The notes below the pieces were generated by a model. That model was not told the origin of the DNA. It searched no databases and saw only the letters and a list, made by a program, of their open reading frames with translations. 64,000 bases of DNA from Apodospora peruviana (taxonomy: Eukaryota > Ascomycota > Sordariomycetes > Sordariales > Lasiosphaeriaceae): the NCBI GenBank assembly GCA_033439685.1, contig JAUEDM010000007.1, positions 434,001 to 498,000 of the forward strand, read 5' to 3'. Position 1 is the stretch's first letter. Every line of letters begins with the position of its first letter. A program made the translations under genes and the position numbers. Positions 1 to 9,136 of the stretch are shown here, piece after piece.

Positions 1-1015
1 AGTGCTGGAAGCGAACAGCGCATCAGCCTTCCGCCATCTGTTCGCCACTCCTACGACGAAAAGGGTCGGAGCGTAACGCCTTCGCCGGTCGAGGGACCCG
101 AAGCAGGCCCCTCCTTCTCTCGAGTTACAGCGGAGATACCAAAATCTCCCGTCGGACTCAGCTTTGAGCCTGTACCGGAGGGTAGGAGAATAGACAAGGG
201 AAAAGACATAGAAATCATGGTTCCACACGCCAACCAGTCGGAAAATGACCGAGGCGGTTTTTCTCATGACCTGGAACGGGGCCCGGATGCCGTCAATCAG
301 CGGTATTCGACCGCGTCCCGGATATCCGGCATCGGATCCGCCATCTCGTCGAGCGACTCCTCTATAATGGGAGACCCGGACCAGCAACCGGACGCCGGCG
401 AGGAGTGGGGACCCCAGCATCCGTGCTACCCCCATCTAAACCCGCATGTGCCTGTGGACTCGCCGGAATATGTTAACACGCGCGTCATCCGTATCCGCCG
501 GGATTGGTTACTGGAGGGTGACCTCGCGCCGACATTCTCGAATCTGTATCCCGAGATTTTGGATCCCGCGGGTGTGACGGAGCAGGAGTTTCGCCGGATC
601 ATTGAGAAGCTCAACGGTGAGCTTGTGCCCATTTTTAGTCCATACAACTGGCGGAATATATTAGATGGCGTCATGGGTGTCGCGACGGGATGGCTATGGG
701 AGGATTTTGGATTTACGGGCGTCAAGACGAGGTTGAAGAAACTGGAGAAGTGGATCGAGCAGTGGAATGCGGATATGGAGAAGCAGTTGGGACATGTCGA
801 GGGTGTGGTCCCGCCGAGGATTATACCGCTCAGGCGGACTGGTTATATGACGGTATGTTTTCTCGTGGACCATATTGAGGTGTGTGACTGACAGAAAATA
901 GCTCGACATCCAAATTCCTGATCCAGAAATCGCTCCTGCGCCGCCGAGTACACCCGGCGCGTCGAGGTCAGGGCCGATCATGCCGGTTGAACCGCCTGCG
1001 GTTGTGACTGCTTGA
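1..1015 (+). CDS. Erf4/Shr5-type subunit of Ras palmitoyltransferase (3' part only)
   Basis: The reading frame is open from the first base, so the start lies outside the window. Exon 1 runs to 852, a 49-nt intron (gtatgt...aaaatag) covers 853-901, and the last exon ends with TGA at 1013-1015. About 320 residues are visible. The first 150 are Pro/Ser-rich and look disordered. From about residue 155 the sequence matches the Erf4/Golgin-A7 family: a VIRIRRDWLLEGDLAPTFS stretch, then EILDPAGVTEQEFRRIIEKLN, the YNWRNILDGVMGVATGW segment, and a helix ending KWIEQWN. In the family, Erf4 partners the DHHC enzyme Erf2 at the ER and palmitoylates Ras. The hydrophobic segment around residue 225 probably contacts the membrane. 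The upstream extension is normal for mould homologues. Family call is from motif recall, not a search. Function in this organism is inferred. Confidence 0.82.
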
Positions 1016-2886
1016 TCGTAACCTGCTTGAAAACTTCCTTCTTTGTCTTTTTCACATCCCCTCTTGGTTTATCGACCCTTAAGCTCTGGGTACATAGCAC
1101 ACTTTTAATCGGCCAGGACTCGCCCTGACGACGATTCATGATGAACTCTCTTTCTTTCCCTTTTTTGGTTATAGTACATTATATATCTACATATTCACAT
1201 ACCCCCTTTCTTTTCGTCGCTGTTGTTGTATTTGCTTCAGGGCAGTTAGTTTGTATGGTACTTGTTCATTCTGGTGAGCATTTGAGCAAACGGCGTTTCT
1301 GTTTTCGCCTTCCTCTGGTGATGGCGGTCTTTTGTTGATACCGTTTTGTTTTTCTAATATGTTGTCGAGTGGGTACCTAAGCACATGTACCTACTGATTT
1401 AGGTAGATTAGAGGCACGTACGTGGTTGGATGGATGGCGTGGGGAAGAATGGATAGACTTTTGACTGGGTTTAAGTTGCCGCAACATGTTTTTGGTTGGT
1501 GAGAATCGTAACGGGATGTACAATACCCCCCTAGTCTGTTTGTAAGTGCGGTACTTCCAGTAGATGAGAGCATGGCTGAAAAGTTGATAGGTTTAAAGGA
1601 ATTAAAGACTCAGTTGGAAAAATACCGGCAAACGTTTAGAGCTACCTCGAGCGCAAGGAGAAACACAGGAAAACAAAGGCGACTGTTGTACTGTGGGGCG
1701 AAGTCCCCAGCTAACATACTTTCCAGTCCTGAACTGAAAGCCTCTGGGACTTGTGGGGGTGAGGGTTCGTATTGTGTGAATCATAGCCTCGATAGTTCGG
1801 TGTACCTCGATTAGGAAACCCAATTGAAAATTGACAAGCTAGGAGCTTGTGTTTATGGTTTATGGATGTGTCGCGGTGGGCTACTAGTTCCCAGCACCTA
1901 AGCATAACATAACCTCTAGCTTTTGTTGCGCTCTTCTATGGAGAAAAGGTCTCGTTTTCGAGCGATCAGGGTGGTGGTGGTGATGGAGGAAGGACCGCCT
2001 CTGGTAGAAGTGAAAAAGGGGCTGGAAGGTGGTCGACAACCACCCCCCCCCCCCTCCCCGGTTTTTTTTTCATGACGTTGGAGCTTTGCTCTCTGCAAAA
2101 TATCATGATCGAGGGTCGTCGGCTGTAATTATCGTGGAATCTTGTTCAAAGATAGTTTGCTTACGAAGGGTGGTGACGACGATGGGGAACAAACAACGTA
2201 GGGTAGGATGCGGAAAGAGGACTGGAAAAGGGGGCCAACAACCGCCCGCCTTTTTCTCATTAGGCTTCGCTCTCTGCAAAACATAGTAGAGTTTGTTATT
2301 ATCAGCTGGCTAATTGGAAAGTTTGGTTCAAGACGTCTGACTCCGACGAGTAGGAGTGACAAGGTATGTTCGATGGAGTGTCGGATGTGTCACTCAACTG
2401 GCGATGGTCTCGATAACGAATGGTTGGCCATCCCATGTACTGTCCATCGGAGGTTCAGCATGTAATTTCAGAACCTCATCGGATCAAAGGTGGTCCCATA
2501 CTTTTGCACGCGAGTCACCATGTTGTTGGGGAGCTGTTAACGGGCAGGGTGGCGGCGTTCTGTTCCCGCGGCATGAATCCACGAGCCTCTAAGTTTAACA
2601 TATCAAAACCTTCGCCCCTTCCAGGAAGGTTTCGAATACACCTCTTTAGTTCCGTGTTATGTGGCTGTTTTGAACTTTCCTTCCATCTCTCCTCCACAGA
2701 TGGTTGTCATGGGCCCTTTCGTGAACACTAGGGTGATGGTGATCCAAAGCGATCTGATACGGGGTCATCACAAGTGGAAGTTCGCAAAGCACGCCGTCGA
2801 TGTATTAAACTTCGTGACTCACGATGTGCCTGTCAACTCGAAAGTTAGAGCCACCAGATACGAAAGCTTAAAATGAAAGAAGGGAG
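1016..2886. other. intergenic region, no supported gene
   Basis: This holds the 3' flank of the Erf4-type gene and the upstream region of the next gene. I see no convincing gene. A possible leftover exon lies at 2701-2876 on the plus strand: a cctccacag acceptor-like string is followed by a 58-codon frame with codon use like real genes, ending TGA at 2874-2876. I could not link it to any partner exon. A diverged direct repeat lies at 2008-2285. Confidence 0.6.
2008..2285 (+). repeat. diverged direct repeat, two copies about 200 bp apart
   Basis: Copy 1 (about 2008-2104) and copy 2 (about 2212-2285) share the same order of blocks: a gaaaaagggg/gaaagaggac purine start, then ctggaa, a gacaaccacc/caacaaccgc block, a T-rich run, and ttgctctctgcaaaatat / tcgctctctgcaaaacat at the end. 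Copy 1 has a long C-run and T-run (2041-2071) inserted at the block boundary. It looks like an old local duplication. No coding meaning was seen. Confidence 0.55.
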
Positions 2887-2894
2887 TATATAAA
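2887..2894 (+). promoter_or_regulatory. TATA box of the gene at 2953
   Basis: A perfect TATATAAA lies 66 bp before the start codon and is followed by a pyrimidine-rich stretch. With transcription starting about 30 bp downstream, the ATG at 2953 would be the first ATG of the message, which supports that start. Confidence 0.55.
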
Positions 2895-2952
2895 TGCCCC
2901 CTTCTCCTCCTTTCCTAACATCTCCAGAACACAGCATATCACAAGGCACCAC

Positions 2953-4443
2953 ATGTTTCCAGACCCAGACAACCTCATTCGACAGTATACTCAGCCCTGT
3001 ATAAACTCTGCCAGCATGCCTATTACAGAGGAGAAGTTGGCCGCCATGGTCGTGGCGCATATGATTGATAAGTGTTCTCTCGCCGGACTAATGATCACGA
3101 ACAATGACGGGCAGCCCATGAAACGCCGCCCAGACCACTGGACAGTCTACAATGTCGGCCGACCTAGCGGCGCATTGTTGAGTCAAGCCGAGCTGTTCCA
3201 CCCCAACTTGGGACCTCTTCGACTGCCTACTTGGTCGGGTTCTCCGCCATCACCTGCTGCCGCCAGCAATCGTGAACGGATCACGATACCGTGGTTACTG
3301 TCTCGAGAGGGTAAAGATGTATTTCATACGCCCTTGGACAATGGCTCATCGATTGTTGGTCAACGTAAGTCTCTCTCTCCAATCTTCTCTTGTGCGTGCC
3401 GGACTCATATTCGTCAATACGCCTCCTCCGAGAGATAATATCGTCAACCTTCTTTTGCTAACAACCCCAATTCGTTATTAGAGCGCCACTACGATTCAGC
3501 TGGAGAGTGGAATAATCTCATCCTCGACCCCGGCCATAATCGTGCTTCACTTCCTGGTCGCCATCTGTTTGCAGCGTAAGTTGCGCTCCTAACCCCCATC
3601 TCATAATCTACCTTGCCCATAATCGATTTTACTAACACACGAAAAAGTATCCCCTGGGCGGACCACCTCGACAGCGTCAAGGAACCGGCCGCCGATATAT
3701 CATCCCCATGCTGCCACTATTGTACATTGTCCTCTGGTCATCCTCGCCAACCCCCGGGAACCATCACCATCCGCACGTTTTCCGAGCAAACTAACCAGCG
3801 TGCGGATTTGGCCTTCTGCCCGTTCCACATCTACTACGCCGTGATGGGCAAGTTCCTCCAGCCCTGGCACAACGAGGCTCTGAAGCTCGTGTTCGGCAAC
3901 GACATCGACCTCGACACGCCCGACAAGCTGGCCAAGTTCATCGAGTGCATGAAGGAACGCATGTCGAAGACTCTTCTCATCTTGACCTCGGAGCCGATTG
4001 GCCCACCGACGGCTCCCAGTCGGAATTCGGCACCGGAACCAGATCTGAAGCCGAGAGTTGTCGAGAACTGGGGCGCTATCGGTCAGCCGGTCAAGAAGAC
4101 CACTTACATGGTTTATGACAAGGTCGATCACGACTGGGATGACCGGGCCGCTGATATGGTCGACGATTTGGTCATCGAGGACGATGATATGCCCAAAGGG
4201 CCGGTTGCCTTCTACGAAGCCGATCCTTTCGAAAACTATCATGAACCGGAAGAGTCAGAAGCTGATGATGAAGCTGAAGAGTCGGTTGATTGGGATACCG
4301 ATGACGATCCGGAAGAGTTGGTGACTTACTCCACCATCGATGATAAAGCCGGAGAGCGGGTTACTCTAATCATCGATAATGTTGAGCATTATGCTGAGTT
4401 TGACAGCTACTGGTGGGGTTGGTACGAGCGTACATGCCTATAG
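2953..4443 (+). CDS. hypothetical acidic protein with a CxxC...CxxH motif
   Basis: Three exons: 2953-3364, 3482-3575 and 3648-4443. The introns are 117 nt (gtaagt...ttattag) and 72 nt (gtaagt, actaac branch site, aaaaag). Phases 1 and 2 join cleanly and give 433 residues. I do not recognise the family. Visible features: a WTVYNVGRPSG segment near residue 60; a CHYC pair and, about 40 residues later, CPFH (residues about 190-235), which could bind a metal ion; a WHNEALKLVFGNDID segment followed by an amphipathic helix; and a C-terminal third that is strongly acidic (runs such as ESEADDEAEES). No signal peptide or membrane segment is seen. A TATA box upstream supports the start. It is probably a lineage-specific fungal protein; its role is unknown. 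Confidence 0.7.
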
Positions 4444-4586
4444 TTCTTGAGAGGTCGAGATACATGGAGAGAGAGATGGCATATATGAAGCCCAGGAGGT
4501 ATGTGCGATAAGACTTGGATATCCGGGTCGTCTGACTTTTATTTTCGATTGGATATTGTGGATTTGATGTTTGAGCGCCTATCTTC

Positions 4587-4816
4587 GAACGCTACTCCGA
4601 TTCTGTTGCCAGCACTTTGATGGTGCTGGACAAGACCAACACTCCTGTCTATAAGCAACTTGCACGGCAGGATCTCGAGGATGAGCTTAAGTAGCTTGAG
4701 TTGCAGAAGCTCAAAAACTTTGAGGAGTTGCTTTTTTGCTATCCGACGCTGAGCTGAAGGAGACGGAACGCGATGAGCATTATGATATTATGACTATATA
4801 CCTACCTATAGCGTAG
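4587..4816 (+). pseudogene. decayed coding sequence, family unknown
   Basis: One frame from 4587 reads ERYSDSVASTLMVLDKTN, then a QLARQDLEDELK segment, a TAG at about 4692, and LELQKLKNFEELL. A single shift of frame near the T-run at about 4732-4737 then gives DAELKETERDEHYDIM up to a TAG at 4814-4816. The Lys/Glu/Leu-rich helix-like composition and the codon choice across the stop and frame shift suggest a broken coiled-coil coding sequence. It lies just 3' of the acidic hypothetical gene and could be a lost 3' portion of it or a separate fragment. This is inference from composition only. Confidence 0.35.
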
Positions 4817-5707
4817 CAAGCGCGCGCGAGAGTGGTTTTCGGTTCGGCAGACTGGGAAAAACAATACTCTGGAACAAATCAGGGGGAGGAAACTGAAAAA
4901 GGTTTCACGGTGTCTTATGAAAACTGAATCTGCATTCTTAGATATAGCTTTCCTACTTTCATTTCTTTCTATTTCCTTTTTCTCATCATTGTTCATATTC
5001 TCTCTTCTTTCTGCTATATCATAGATCAACCTAAAACCGCAAAACAATTTATAACAAAAACCCATTTCAAAAGTTTATTAAACCCGAAAAGGTGTCGCTT
5101 GTGAATCTAGAGAGGTTAGGAGGACCATCTCCAAAGAAAAAGCGACAGGAGGACGAGAGGAACGACACCCGGGATAGGTAGGTAGCCAGTCTTTCGTCGA
5201 GGTTTTATACAGAATACTAGTACACTTCGAATTATTATTTCGTGCTTTTGGTTGAACATGGACTCTGTAAACCTTTTTCTCACATCTTCTACAATCGTGT
5301 TTGTTGCTGCCATGAGAGGTCAGTAGCACAAACAAACCCGCCCGTAGTCGAGATTTACATAAAATCACAACAATTGTTGTATCACCTCCATTTCGCCGAC
5401 TTTTAATTAGCCATAACACCCATCCTCGTTCGCGGTATGGCTTTCTTAACATATCTTACTTTCGCCACAAGAAATCAAATCGCACTTCTTCCTCACGTTC
5501 CGTCAGCATGTTCCGCAAAGTTTATTTACTTTACCCCTTTTCCGGTTTCCGGTCCGGCTTTCCCCATTCATCTCCACAACAACCCTACTTCGTACCGGGA
5601 TCCATCCATCCACCCAAGGTACAAACTCTCCCCACGACTGGACAAGCCACGAGTCAGTCACTTCTTAATCTCGGTTACAAGAATCTTAACTCATCAACAA
5701 ATTAAAA
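4817..5707. other. intergenic region, no feature recognised
   Basis: The stretch between the decayed coding sequence and the tRNA-Thr gene is AT-richer than its neighbours. Frames in it look like chance. One long frame runs across the tRNA and is an artefact. Confidence 0.5.
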
Positions 5708-5844
5708 GCCCGCATGGCTCAGTGGTAGAGCGCATCACTAGTAAAATTATTTCTCTTCGGACCATTCGGACCAAGGGCAAACAAGCCAAACTAAGGAAAA
5801 TCTGGTACATGATGAGGTCGTCAGTTCGATTCTGGCTGTGGGCA
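5708..5844 (+). tRNA. tRNA-Thr (anticodon AGU) with a 65-nt intron
   Basis: The cloverleaf can be folded by hand. The acceptor arm GCCCGCA pairs with TGTGGGC (one G-U pair). The D arm is GCTC-AGTGGTA-GAGC. The anticodon stem CATCA pairs with TGATG, and the T arm is GTCAG-TTCGATT-CTGGC. The loop reads CTAGTA before the intron and one A after it, so the anticodon is AGT (5740-5742), reading Thr codons. The intron is 5744-5808, directly after the base 3' of the anticodon, as in all eukaryotic nuclear tRNA introns. At 65 nt it is long for a tRNA intron. The base at 5844 is the discriminator A. A run of eight T follows at 5887. Confidence 0.88.
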
Positions 5845-5886
5845 TGCATTCAAAAAACAACCATCCATCTGTAAATGGAGAGAAGC

Positions 5887-5894
5887 TTTTTTTT
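5887..5894 (+). terminator. RNA polymerase III T-run terminator for tRNA-Thr
   Basis: Eight T residues lie 43 nt after the tRNA end. Pol III normally stops at four or more T on the non-template strand, and this is the first long T-run downstream. Confidence 0.6.
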
Positions 5895-6539
5895 GTTTGG
5901 TCTTTAAATTTCGTAAAATATTGCTGTTCTATATCGACTTGATATCCCCACTTTTGGACTTTTGGCTTTGTATTTATTAGTTCTCATTCCGCGACTCATT
6001 TTTGGCGCGACGGTATCCTCCTCCTCTTTTAGGTAAGGCAGTGTCGTGAAACTCTAGATAAATAACGAACGCACTTGACAGAATGAGAGTTTCTGTGAAC
6101 CTGCAGAAATGAAAAGCATGCCTGAAACTGGAGGCAGAACCTTAGGTAGATAGAAAGGGTGGTGATGATCAACATGAAGTAATTATCGGTCCTATCGTGG
6201 GCTCAGAGATCTCCTTCCACACCCAAAATGAGAGGATATCGCCACGCTAAAAGCGAGGCAAAAAACATACAGCACCAGGGATTCGCTGGTCGTCACCGAC
6301 CCAACTACTAGTCTAGCGATTAGTGGCTTATCTATGGGAGAGCGGACGGGATCCCGAGCTTTCCACTATCTATGGCCGTATGTGCTTGCTCTCCCTCGAA
6401 AGCGGGCCTATATAGCAAGTAGGAGCAATCAGTAAAGTGCAAAGTTGAGCTTGTCGGAGCCGGCCAACAGAGCCAGCAGATAGAATCTTTACATCATCCG
6501 TAGTTTTACGAACAAAAGGGAACTTGAAACATGAAACAG
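5895..6539. other. intergenic region, no feature recognised
   Basis: I see nothing gene-like between the tRNA terminator and the gene relics that begin near 6540. Confidence 0.5.
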
Positions 6540-6735
6540 ATAACAAACGATGATGGATGCCCTTGGGCGGTCGTTCGGGTGAAGGTTCAATAACATAAGT
6601 GTCCAGGTCGTAGATCTTGGTGATCTTGCCTTTAAGTACACCCTCGTGGACATGACCCTTGAAGGCATCGGGGCGCCACTTGTCCAACCACCGTAGCGGT
6701 GGGCCTTGCAAGATGCCGTCCTGCTGCAGCTGCAA
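6540..6735 (-). pseudogene. unidentified coding relic on the minus strand
   Basis: From 6735 downwards the minus frame reads WLDKWRPDAFKGHVHEG, then KGKITKIYDLDTYVIEPSP and RPPKGIHH. Third codon positions are mostly C or G (AAG TGG CGC CCC GAT GCC TTC AAG), like the true genes of this window. The frame then runs into AT-rich sequence without the same bias. It has no visible partner exons or clear start. I do not recognise the family. It lies head-to-head against the aldose 1-epimerase relic, which suggests an insertion or rearrangement junction near 6735. Confidence 0.35.
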
Positions 6736-6799
6736 TTACACACCTTACCCCTGGCGAACAAGGCCTGGCCACCAACGGAACTCGAACGTCGACGATAGA

Positions 6800-7008
6800 C
6801 GGGCTTGCAAAGGGTGGCGAGTCTCTGTTCAAGAAGAACGGCGTCGAGTACATCAAGGGCACAGACACATTCCGGGATGAACACACCATCACGGCCAACA
6901 ATGGGCCCAACAACCTGCACGGCGGCGTCGTCGGCTGGGGCAAGAAGATCTGGGACGGCCCCAAGCCTATAGGTGTCCGACGGATCCCCGGGTTTGAGGG
7001 AGTCGACA
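6800..7008 (+). pseudogene. aldose 1-epimerase (galactose mutarotase) fragment
   Basis: The plus frame reads TITANNGPNNLHGGVVGWG followed by KKIWDGPKPIGVRRIPG. This matches the conserved N-terminal part of aldose 1-epimerases, where the NNGPNxLHGG segment lies near the sugar site and is followed by GW(G/D)K(R/K)xWD. The family enzyme is about 330-400 residues. Here only about 50-70 residues are recognisable. The usual upstream motif (GRxANR) is absent, similarity ends after the GFEGVDS segment near 7008, and unrelated AT-rich sequence follows. None of the catalytic C-terminal half is present. I conclude it is a broken fragment, not a gene. The family match is by eye. Confidence 0.62.
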
Positions 7009-7483
7009 GTTTTCTTGTTTCCGCTCTCTTTTTCTCTAGAAAAAGAAATTTAAAAAAAATAAATCTCTCAGCGCCTGCTTCTCCCTCAGGTCTCTGGATG
7101 CTTGCAATGCGATGCCTATACAATTTGAATTCGTCATCTCATGTTATCATGTTGTGTTCTGACATGTATAGACGTATCCTATGCTAAAGCGTTTGTACCT
7201 AGGTATGTTTCCTTTTCGTCGGACAGCGGATATCTGTACTCCAATCCATCATCCGCGCAAGAAACACCGGCACTTCCAAGAAGGGTTGAGTGAACAGCCA
7301 TCATCATGATCTTCAAGCCACCCCGATACCGTCAACCAAACATTCTTAATCGTCTAGAAAGAATGCACTTCTTCTCTCAACAGCCGACGACACTCGCTCA
7401 GCGAAAACCAACACCAAATTACCCCTCATCGTCAAACACCCAGTCATGTCACATCCCGATTCAATCGCCTCAACTCAATCCAG

Positions 7484-9136
7484 TTAATCAACCAAAATCT
7501 TATCCTCCAACGTCCCATAACTCCCCAAAAAGCTATCAAACAACTTGATAGCATATTCCACATCCCAACTACCGCCCGTCTCACGAATACTGTGCATACT
7601 GAGCTGTGGATTCCCTAGGTCGAGAGTGCGCATACCCATTTTGGCCGAGAGCATTGGCCCGATGGTGCTGCCACACGGCGAATCGTTCTTGACCACAAAC
7701 AGCTGCAGCGGAACACCCGCCAACCTGGCCGCCTCCTGCACTAGCACAATACCAGGAGAATTGGTTGCGTAGCGCTGGTTAGCGTTGACCTTGATGACTG
7801 TCCCCTTATTCATCTGCGGCTGGTGGTTCGCCTCGTACTTGCGCGCGTAGTTGGGGTGGACCGCGTGCGCCATGTCCGCCGACACCAAGAACGATTTTGA
7901 CAAAGTCTGTTCGAAGGCTTCATCGCTGTTACTAGTCTGGCTGTCGCCGATAGGCAAGACCGAAAGACGGCGCAGGACGGCGGGCAGCATGTTGGAGTCG
8001 GCGCCTTGGGCCGAGGTGGACCCGATCTCCTCGTGGTCGAAGCAAGCGATCATCCGGATAGAGGTGTCGTTATCTAGGCTGGTGGACTTGACCGACTCGA
8101 TGATACCCTGGATGCTGCAGTATGTCATATCCAAATTGTCGAGACGGGCAGAGTAGATAAACTCCTCATGCAGGCCACCGAGGCAGGATTTCTGCGTGTC
8201 GTAGAGCACCAGCTCAAAATCCTTAATCTGAGAGGTCTCGACGCCCGCGTGTTCGGCGATGGTGTCTAGGAGGTACGAGCCGTGGCGCTCCGACAGCTCC
8301 TTGAGCGGCTGGTAATTCTCCTCTGATGAGGAGCCCGCCTCGGATCCAGGGGCGGGCGGCGTTTCGGTCGGGGCGTTCAGCTGGCTGGCCACCAAACCCA
8401 AGATAGGTAGCAGTTCGTCTTCCTTGTTAGGGTTGAAGTTGGTGTCCCGATCGAGGTGGATGGCCAGACGCGGAATGCGCAGGATAGGCCGGTCGATTTT
8501 GACGAGCTTTTGCACAAAGGTGCCGTCGGCCTCGCGGGCGAAGACGCGGCCGGCAACGCCGAGATCGCGGTCAAACCAGCTGTGCCAGATGCCACCGCCG
8601 TAGACCTCTACGCCGACTTGAAGGTAGCCGTTTGCGGATTTCTTGCTCACCGGCTTGATACGGAGGCAGGGCGAGTCCGTGTGGGCGCCGACGATACCGA
8701 CTGGGTTGCCGGGTCTCCACTTCGCGCCAACGGTGAAAGCCACGATGGACGAGCCGTTGCGGGTGAGGTAGTACTTGCCGCCGGGTTTCACGGTGGCAGA
8801 CCAGTTCTCACGCTCCCGGATGGCCGTGAAGCCGGCAGCTTCGAGGAGCTTCACAGCGCTGGCGACGGCGTGGTAGGCTAGTTGACGGTTGTCAGCATGT
8901 GAAAAACATAATCTTGGTAGTCTGCACTTACGTGTGGGTGAAGCATTGACAAAGTCGAGAAATTCGTAGGCAGACTTTGGCGGCGCCATCTTTGCTGATG
9001 AGGATGAGTAGGATCGTGGAGCAAAAGTGAAGTTGGCAGTTCGAAACGTGGTGGCTGAAGCTGACACGGCAGTTAAGGTTTGGTGTCCAGAGTTTTGCAG
9101 GGCTTGTGACGCCGTCCTGGAGAGTCTGCTGAGCAT
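7484..9136 (-). CDS. aspartyl aminopeptidase, M18 family
   Basis: Two exons: 9136-8932 and 8877-7484. The 54-nt intron (gtaagt...caactag) restores the family motif SPTPYHAV across the junction. The product is about 532 residues. M18 metal and catalytic motifs are all visible: AHTDSPCLRIKP (metal His), the Asp in SARLDNLDM, the FDHEEIGS pair of Glu, SADMAHAVHPN, and MHSIRE (last metal His). Family members remove N-terminal Asp/Glu from peptides, use two zinc ions and form large homo-oligomers. The first 55 residues are rich in Arg, Ser, Thr and Ala with no acids, like a mitochondrial presequence. A second ATG (MAPPKSAYEF) starts where cytosolic homologues start, so two localisations are possible. 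A more 5' in-frame TTG was rejected as start. Its 5' end faces med15 across a 12-kb gap. Confidence 0.93.
   Translation of the reverse strand: MLSRLSRTASQALQNSGHQTLTAVSASATTFRTANFTFAPRSYSSSSAKMAPPKSAYEFLDFVNASPTRKCRLPRLCFSHADNRQLAYHAVASAVKLLEAAGFTAIRERENWSATVKPGGKYYLTRNGSSIVAFTVGAKWRPGNPVGIVGAHTDSPCLRIKPVSKKSANGYLQVGVEVYGGGIWHSWFDRDLGVAGRVFAREADGTFVQKLVKIDRPILRIPRLAIHLDRDTNFNPNKEDELLPILGLVASQLNAPTETPPAPGSEAGSSSEENYQPLKELSERHGSYLLDTIAEHAGVETSQIKDFELVLYDTQKSCLGGLHEEFIYSARLDNLDMTYCSIQGIIESVKSTSLDNDTSIRMIACFDHEEIGSTSAQGADSNMLPAVLRRLSVLPIGDSQTSNSDEAFEQTLSKSFLVSADMAHAVHPNYARKYEANHQPQMNKGTVIKVNANQRYATNSPGIVLVQEAARLAGVPLQLFVVKNDSPCGSTIGPMLSAKMGMRTLDLGNPQLSMHSIRETGGSWDVEYAIKLFDSFLGSYGTLEDKILVD

Noticed and set aside
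5437..5874. 145-codon plus frame
   Set aside because: It runs through the tRNA-Thr gene and has no codon bias.
6540..6735. Minus-strand relic as part of an ADAM-type metalloprotease prodomain
   Set aside because: A faint resemblance in spacing only. It is too short and lacks any protease motif nearby, so no family is claimed.
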